Assembly (NCBI RefSeq): GCF_030247195.1
Contig: NC_080671.1
Coordinates: 73,655,412 to 73,719,411, forward strand
Origin: Topomyia yanbarensis
Lineage: Eukaryota > Arthropoda > Insecta > Diptera > Culicidae
Reading direction: 5' to 3'
Length of the DNA: 64,000 nt
The notes beneath the pieces were generated by a model. That model did no database searches and was not told the origin of the DNA. It saw nothing but the letters and a program-made list of their open reading frames with translations. Numbering within the stretch: position 1 is the first letter of the stretch; every line of letters begins with the position of its first letter. Of the stretch, positions 57,621 through 64,000 are shown piece by piece. The position numbers and the translations under genes are program-made.

Positions 57621-60600
57621 TTCGTGAAGGTCGATTCCAAGTTTTGGTTTTTTGACCACTTTGCGCGGAATAACCCATATATAAGCTATTTTTAGAATAG
57701 GCCAAAATTTGAGAGGAGGTTAGCCCTAGACTCTCTGGTTTTGTTGACTGAAATGATCGAATTAGCATTTTTTTCGAAGCACCCGGATAATAGAATCATT
57801 TTTTCCGGATAATCGAATCACAGATAATCGAATCGCCGGATAATCGACTCCCCGTATAATCGAATCCGACCTGTAGGGTAAAGTGCCTATTTTCACCATA
57901 CTAAGCAAGGTGCCTCACTAATTCGCTAATTTCTCGCCCTACAATCAACGGAATGCATAAAAATTGACATCAACAGCTTTGCTTTGTTGATAAGAATCAA
58001 TATAATAACACAAATGCGCTGAAAGCAGTACAATTCTCGTGTTTGAGCGCAACGAAAACTCGAATCGAGTGCCCCTATTGTTGCGCTACCATTTGACTCA
58101 ATGCGTTGAACAAAGATGGCAGACACTGCTCTAACCAACGGCTTCAAATGGATAGGGCGATAATAGAAACATGGTGCAAATGAGCTCATCACCTTACGTG
58201 TAAACAATTTTTACCCAAACTTATAGACGAAAAATGCTCATCCCAAGTGTACGTGCAATGTTGGAACTGACTGTACCTCCGGTTCTTTCTGTCCGCATTC
58301 ACGATCTGTAGCGATTTATGTCCTCAAATTTCGGTCACATCAGTGCATCACAGTACATCCAGAGTTCCTCATGGTCGTCCATGGCAGGGTTTCCAAATCT
58401 TGATTGGAATGAATAACGGTACCCCTGAAGATAACTCACTATTTTCTCCTCTCCACTCGTGAACCGACCACCGTTGAGTTGAAAAGAGTCAAAAGCTTAT
58501 CAAGACGGCCTGAAAGAATATGTTTTATTTTTCATTCCCGCACTCGAGCAGTATGGTTTCAACCGTCCAGCCTGGCCTGGCCCAGGACGGCCAGCAAGGC
58601 AAGCGAACATTTTGGCAGACCACTGCTCTTACTCTATGTATGATTGGGTCAACCGTGTCCGAACTGAAGAGGACAACCGACAAGAAAAGTGTAATAATTT
58701 CGACGGACATTATACGAACATACGTAGAGATATTATTTATTACAAGCTCGTACGATCTTATGAATATGCGAAAGTCAATTCCTTATCGGAGTCTTTACGC
58801 ACTGTACCTACCAAATATCGCTGCGACGGAGACGAATGTAATTGGGCAAAAGAGAAGATGAGCGCTGAAGTGAACAACGATAAAAGACAACTACGAGGAA
58901 AGAATTAATAATACGAGGCCGATTGAACAAGAAAGTAACGCATCTGCATAATAAGAATAAATGAATATGATTACGTAAAATATTTCGTTGTTCGGTAGGA
59001 ATAAAATCACTTCTGTCCACATGTCGCTACATGCTCGAGGCCGGCAGGAAAGTTGGAAAGAAGTTTCGAAACGAGAAAAAAAGCAATAACCGATGCAAGA
59101 AAGTGAAAATTGTTTATGATGCAGTAAGTTGGAGAAATTATCGAATTGACAATCATCTTGGCACACTACAGGAGATGAACTTTCAATACTGAACTAATTC
59201 GGAAAACGATTATCATGAATACCTTATATTATTGTGTTACCCACTTTCACCAATTTCGATTTTTCCTACAAATATGTCATTTATTGATCCATGCTTAGCA
59301 GTCGTACCCCAAACCCCATCCTCCCGATTGCTCTCCTATTGAAAATAATGTTTCGCTCCGGTACAAACAACCTACAGTGATCGGTTTGCCTGCGGCTAGC
59401 GATTGAACTGATAACCTAACGAGTTCCTATTTATGTCATCCGCTGGAAATAGTAACCGATCGTTGAAACTGAGGAATTTTGCACTACCCAAAAAGACATT
59501 AAAATACGCATAAATTAACAGCCGCTTGTTCGTGCACACTTCGCTTTGCGTAATCATTGCATGACTTGTCAAACCCCCGTCAAGTCGCACCCGAATGGGT
59601 CAGTGGCAATTATAAGCAATTATCGAGTAACCAACTTAAATAACTTCGACAGTTTAGAAAAAAAGAAACATGCATTTACTTGGCACCAGATCATTGCTGC
59701 CGTCAGGCTACGTCGCTACGAAGCCCAGTTTGCAGGATTGAATTTTTATTACGAGCTTCCCGCACTCGTTATTTCTCCTTTTTATCACAGCTATGCCAAA
59801 TTAAATAGATATTTATAGCTTGTCTTGGAAGTTGATATCTAAATGTGAGACAGAAACTAGACCGTAACCTAGCCAAGGAATGCACCGATGATTTTTCGTA
59901 TGTTGGAAATAATGGATGTGGTACTTACTTAAATTGAAAACTTCTAGTTTTGACACTGAATTTAACACACTACTGGAAAATATCTTACAAGCTTGTATAT
60001 ATGTCAAATATTTACTATTGTCATATCAGTATCCGTTGAACCAATTTTAATCCAATTACCCGAATACAGTATATAGTATAAAAACCATAAATTTCACTGT
60101 GACAGTACAGAATTTTACAGTAAAGTTTTATGTTCTACTACATTTCAAAAATAACCAACTTTAGCGTTTCTACAGTAAATTTTAATGTAAAATAGACTTT
60201 TACAGTGAAACAGAGGGGGGGGGGGGAACATTAACATTAGAAAAAAATATCTTTTTCCATGCATGTTTTTCTTGGAAACAGTAAAATTGAATGGCAATTT
60301 TCTGTATCATTATTATTTTCGCTGTACAGTACAATTAATTGTTATATTAACATAATATCTATTGTTTTTTTTTGGTTTGTAAGGTAAATACTATTGTTAA
60401 CTTCTATCCGGGTATGCCCAATATATAATGTAACAAACTGACAAAATACCAACATGAGTGTGTTCATTCCGAAATGAAAATTTTCATTTTGTTTGTCTAT
60501 AGCAATTCATTGAACGATAATGCCTGAATGTTTATGATAAAACTGGATGAAGGCGACTTTTGTAAGCCTGACCTCTCTTTTAACCTAGGGTAAAGGTTAC

Positions 60601-61742
60601 TTTTCCTTATTTACCATTCAGTCTAACGCTACGATGCCCTCTAGTGCTTCAAGAAGTCTTCTCCATGGACTAGACTCAGAGGCCCTAAGTTTTTGTTATA
60701 CATATTAAAATTTTTGATCCCGCACTTAGGAAAATTATAAAATCATAGTAGCACTGCCGACGTTAAGAAAATTACGAAAAAGAAGTGTACTTTTTGTTGT
60801 GAAAAATGTATTGGTGGGTAATGGCAGATACACATAAGACTGAAGTAGAATATATTTAGGCTGCTATCTTGAATGCATTATTTTACGTACTTCTGGTAGC
60901 TGGTAATCAAGTTATTTTTTGGAATTTATGCACGTCAATAATCGTCGAATTTTAATATAGGTTTCGGAAATGAAAAATGGTCAAAACTTATTTCTAGATT
61001 CTCGTTTGTTTTTCATGTGATGGGAAGAATTTTTCTCTCCATGTACTATCAGCACGGAATGAAACAAATTAATTGTATTTTGTGTAACAAATCGTACAAT
61101 CAAAGCCTAAATCAAGCACTAATTGCCGTAAGCTCCATGGCGTACGAGCTCGTGTTAAACCAGCTTAACTTTCAAACCGGTCTAATATATTTGGTAAGCT
61201 CCGACATGGTTTAAGGTTCAACTGAAAAAGCATGAAAAGCATCATAAAATGTTCAAAAAATTATGGGCTCTTTATAATACCTAAAACTTTGCAGCGAACA
61301 TTGTTGTAGAGAAATGAGTACGACAAAAGTTATTTTAATAAAACTGATTTTTAATGGGTGCTAACGAAAACATCTCATAACAACGAATCAGTTGCAGTCA
61401 GAGAGTTAGCTCAGTTAAGATACTTTAAATGACATTCTCTATATCTTTGGTGAAGACTTAAACTATCTATTTCCTTCCAGTAAAAAGTTGTATTTCAGAA
61501 ATGCCTTTACACCTCATTTTGGAACATGAACTCGACTTTTGAAAACCTGTCCTATTAACTTGAAATTTGGCTGCAGGCATCAAAACTCAAAACCTTATGG
61601 TTTAGCCGCAAAATAATTAAAGGCATGAATTTACACATTTTGATCACTGTGCTGTGTGAGAAAATAATGCCTTTTTAGTATTCCAAGATGTCCGCTTATT
61701 GAGGGATTCTCAGTTGAGCCATAAACCAGATGATACTGTCAT
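57621..61742. other. Unassigned, with a small tandem repeat and a 12-nt G run
   Basis: 57785-57872 holds four to five copies of a 15-20-nt unit (ggataatcgaatc..). 60215-60226 is 12 G. Repeated ttacagt boxes lie at 60060-60210. ORFs at 57926-58207, 58520-58861, 58612-58908, 58891-59166, 59546-59818 and 61017-61214 overlap or lack motifs. No gene is recognised. Confidence 0.4.
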
Positions 61743-63394
61743 TAGTGGTGGAAAATATAATAGGTGTGAATGAATTATTTCGGAAAAAAACAATATTTTT
61801 ATAAGAATGAGTGATATTTTTTTGGTTCAATGTAACTCAGATTTATTAGCAATACATGTCTTAATATTTAGTGGGGAACTGAAATATTTTTAAAAGTAAT
61901 GCATGGACATAAATGTAAATTTAAATTTCGCAGGTGGAAAAAATAATAGGTGCAAATAAAAAATTCACTGGAAAAGATGATTAAATTGTATCAAATGGGG
62001 GAATTAATACCTAATCAAGTATCGTAGCTCAGTATTTAGTCGGAAATCCATTACTTTTCAGCACAGCTTCGCAGCGCCTTTCCATAGAATCGACAAGCTT
62101 CCGACAAGTTTCTACCGGAATTGCATACCAAGCTTCTTGAATCGCTCTCCACAATTCATCTTTGTTTTTATGTTTTTTATTCGCTATCTTGTTCTTGACC
62201 TCGTGCCAAAGGTTTTCAATTGGGTTGAGGTCTGGCGATTGTGCTGGCCAATCCAAAACATAATTTTTTTTGTCTATGAACCACTGCTTCACCTTTTTTG
62301 ATGTGTGTTTTGGATCGTTATCTTGTTGAAATGTCCACTTCAATGGCATATCTTCCTCTGCATAGGGTAACATTACTTCCTCCAAGATATCAATATACTC
62401 TATTTGGGTCATTATTGACTTTATCCAGAAATGTGGTCCAACGCCATACCACGAAAAACATCCCCATACCATAATGCACCCTCCCCCGTGCTTGACAGTT
62501 TTAACTGTGTATTGTGGAGAGAATTCGCAGTTTCTGGGACGCCTAACGTAATGTTTGCTATCTGCTCCGAACAAATTTACCTTGGATTCATCACTCCACA
62601 AAACGTTTTTAAAAAACCGGCCCCCAGCTGTTTAAGATTCTCCAGATGTTTTTTAGCAAAAAGGAGTCTTTTCTTGCGATTCTTCTCCGACACAAATGGA
62701 GTTTTTCTGACAGCACGAGCACGGAGTTTAGAATCAATTAAACGATTTCGGATTGTTCTAGTTGTCACATTCAGTTGCAGTTCTTTTTTAATTGCTGTAG
62801 ACGTCACAAAAGGATCCTTTTTCACTATTTTCAAAATTTGACGGTCATCCCTAGCGTTAGTTTTCCGTTTTCTTCCTCGAGATTCAAGAGCTTTCCGGTA
62901 TTTTAAAGCATTTGTAACCATATTCTGTGAGCATCCGATAGTTTCTGAGATTTCTTTAGAAGTTTTACCTTCATTACGAAATTTTTTTATCAGTCGTCGC
63001 TCAACGGAGGTGCAATGCTTACCTCGGCCCATAGTCTGTATTAAAACAGAACAGAAACATGAAATAGCAAACAATCACGAATAAAAATAACAACTTACAA
63101 CTTTCGCGGATAAAACTCTATAAATCAAAGAATAAACTAGACAAGAAATGGTCTGAAACTGCGATATTGACTTTACACCTATTATTATTTCCGCTTAAAT
63201 ATTCAACAGCGAACGTTTATTTTCACTCTGAGCTAAACTATTCACGATTTTGACAGCCAGCTATATTTAATCCATTGACTATTACGCGTGTAATCTCAAA
63301 CCTAGATGGCGCTCGGATATATTCATTGTCAAGTAAAATAAAATACATATACCACACTATGGTATGGTCACACCTATTATATTTTCCACCACTG
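61743..63394 (-). mobile_element. Tc1-like transposon with IR/DR ends
   Basis: The right end, read inward, is CAGTGGTGGAAAATATAATA, and the left end is the same sequence with C1 changed to T. Each end has a second, inner copy of the box about 190 bp inside (61932-61958 and 63171-63195: GG(T)GGAAA.AATAATAGGTG). This outer plus inner layout is the IR/DR architecture of Sleeping-Beauty-like Tc1 elements. TA follows the right end (63395-63396); the left TA is altered. The transposase is on the minus strand at 63032-62029. Confidence 0.85.
62029..63032 (-). pseudogene. Tc1-type DD34E transposase, one frameshift
   Basis: The start MGRGKHCTSVERRLIKKFRN is followed by a bipartite helix-turn-helix DNA-binding region (KTSKEISETIGCSQNMVTNA, then ATIKKELQL-like ATAIKKELQLNVTTRTI). 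The catalytic triad is WSDESKVNLFGADS (Asp), FQQDNDPKHTSKK (Asp) and SPDLNPIENLWHEVK (Glu), with 34 residues between the second Asp and the Glu. The frame breaks at TTTTTTAAAAA near 62612, where one base is missing between GAGF and KNVLWSDES. Otherwise the frame is open to the stop at 62029. Repaired length would be about 334 residues, normal for Tc1. The whole catalytic core is intact, so this is a recently inactivated copy. Confidence 0.88.
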
Positions 63395-63396
63395 TA

Positions 63397-63660
63397 TATG
63401 GCTGCATTCTGGTCTGCTATACACAAAAATGTTAAAAAACAACAAATTCATGTTAATAGAAATGAGTAAATTTTACAAGGCCGTGAATTATTTTTCAATC
63501 TGACATTTTCTTGAATTGAAATAGCATTTCTTCATCATCTTTATTTTCGATATGGGGATGAACTTTACAAATTCAACAAAAATGCTATGTAACGAAAAGT
63601 GAAGTTTTAAACACTTATAATTCAGCCAGCTCACGAAAAAATTAAAATTTTTGAAAATGT
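63397..63660. other. Short unassigned spacer
   Basis: AT-rich. No feature recognised between the Tc1 element and the repeat at the right edge. Confidence 0.3.
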
Positions 63661-64000
63661 ATAGGGGGACTCGGGGTTATTGAGACAATGAGGGTAATTG
63701 GGACCCCGTACATACTCGTGGAACCGCTATTCTAGAACATTAATTTTGACAGCTGAATCTAATTCTTTGGTTTTTTAGAAAGGAGATACAAAGTGTTTCA
63801 TTTATTTGCCATCCTAAAACAAAAATCATTACATTGGTAAAACCATGATTAAAGCGACAAATATATGTGAAAAATAACAGTTAAGTGTTTTGGAAAGATT
63901 GAGGCTCCAGTTTTATGGAATGATTTTTTTTTGGGTAAAAACACAGATATTTTCAAGACGACTCACCACTTTTGTGCGAAATGAGCGTACGGGGCTATTC
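63661..64000 (+). repeat. Copy of the 22.4-23.1 kb repeat, cut by the window edge
   Basis: It starts near agggggactcggggttattg. From about 63700 it follows the reverse complement of 23075-22801, ending at gtacggggctattc at the last base. Shared runs include ggaaccgctattctaga(a) and aggagatacaa.gtgtttcat. The right end lies beyond the window. Confidence 0.65.

Overview
The window reads as non-coding, transposon-packed genomic DNA of a culicine mosquito (Aedes-like). The evidence is a dense mix of non-LTR retrotransposon clades known from mosquitoes (I, R1, LOA, RTE, CR1/Jockey), a Penelope-like element, Tc1 and piggyBac DNA transposons, several MITEs and a typical mosquito repeat with CA/CATA microsatellites. 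Unique sequence is AT-rich. One piece of a conserved host gene is recognisable: the first coding exon of lowfat (LIX1-like), at 29790-30177 on the + strand, ending at a canonical splice donor. No later lowfat exon was found, so much of the right half may be its first intron. Species is inference only.

Layout. 1-1385: tandem Penelope-like elements with a GIY-YIG ORF and a perfect 33-bp palindrome at the junction. 2832-3400: degenerate tandem repeat. 6771-9450: decayed R1-clade LINE (-). 11460-14295: fragments of three LINEs (PHD-type ORF1, RNase H, RTE tail). 16786-17640: tandem repeat; 17743-17988: hAT-like MITE. 22409-24155: a repeat shared with the window's right end, an RTE scrap and a large foldback element. 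26349-28067: piggyBac-like element with TTAA sites, containing a mosquito repeat. 29653-30177: lowfat exon with an upstream ORF overlapping its start by ATGA. 32353-35762: three MITEs and a hairpin. 38528-41729: CR1/Jockey-like LINE (-) whose ORF1 and ORF2 share one frame separated by a UAG in a TMV-type readthrough context. 43110-45960: second R1-clade relic (+). 48813-54926: a full-length I-clade element with a 14-bp target-site duplication and four disabling lesions in ORF2. 55800-57620: Jockey scrap (-) abutting a LOA-clade relic (+). 61743-63394: Tc1-like transposon with IR/DR ends and one frameshift. 63661-64000: a copy of the 22.4-23.1 kb repeat.

Almost every element carries at least one frameshift, stop or truncation. 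The youngest look to be the Penelope pair (one 1-nt indel over 228 nt), the I element and the Tc1 element. The most unusual observation is the UAG CAA CUA junction at 40307-40315: ORF2 stays open for 334 codons before its first in-frame ATG, which points to stop-codon readthrough as a gag-pol-like expression strategy in a LINE. No computation or database search was run; all family names come from motifs read by eye.
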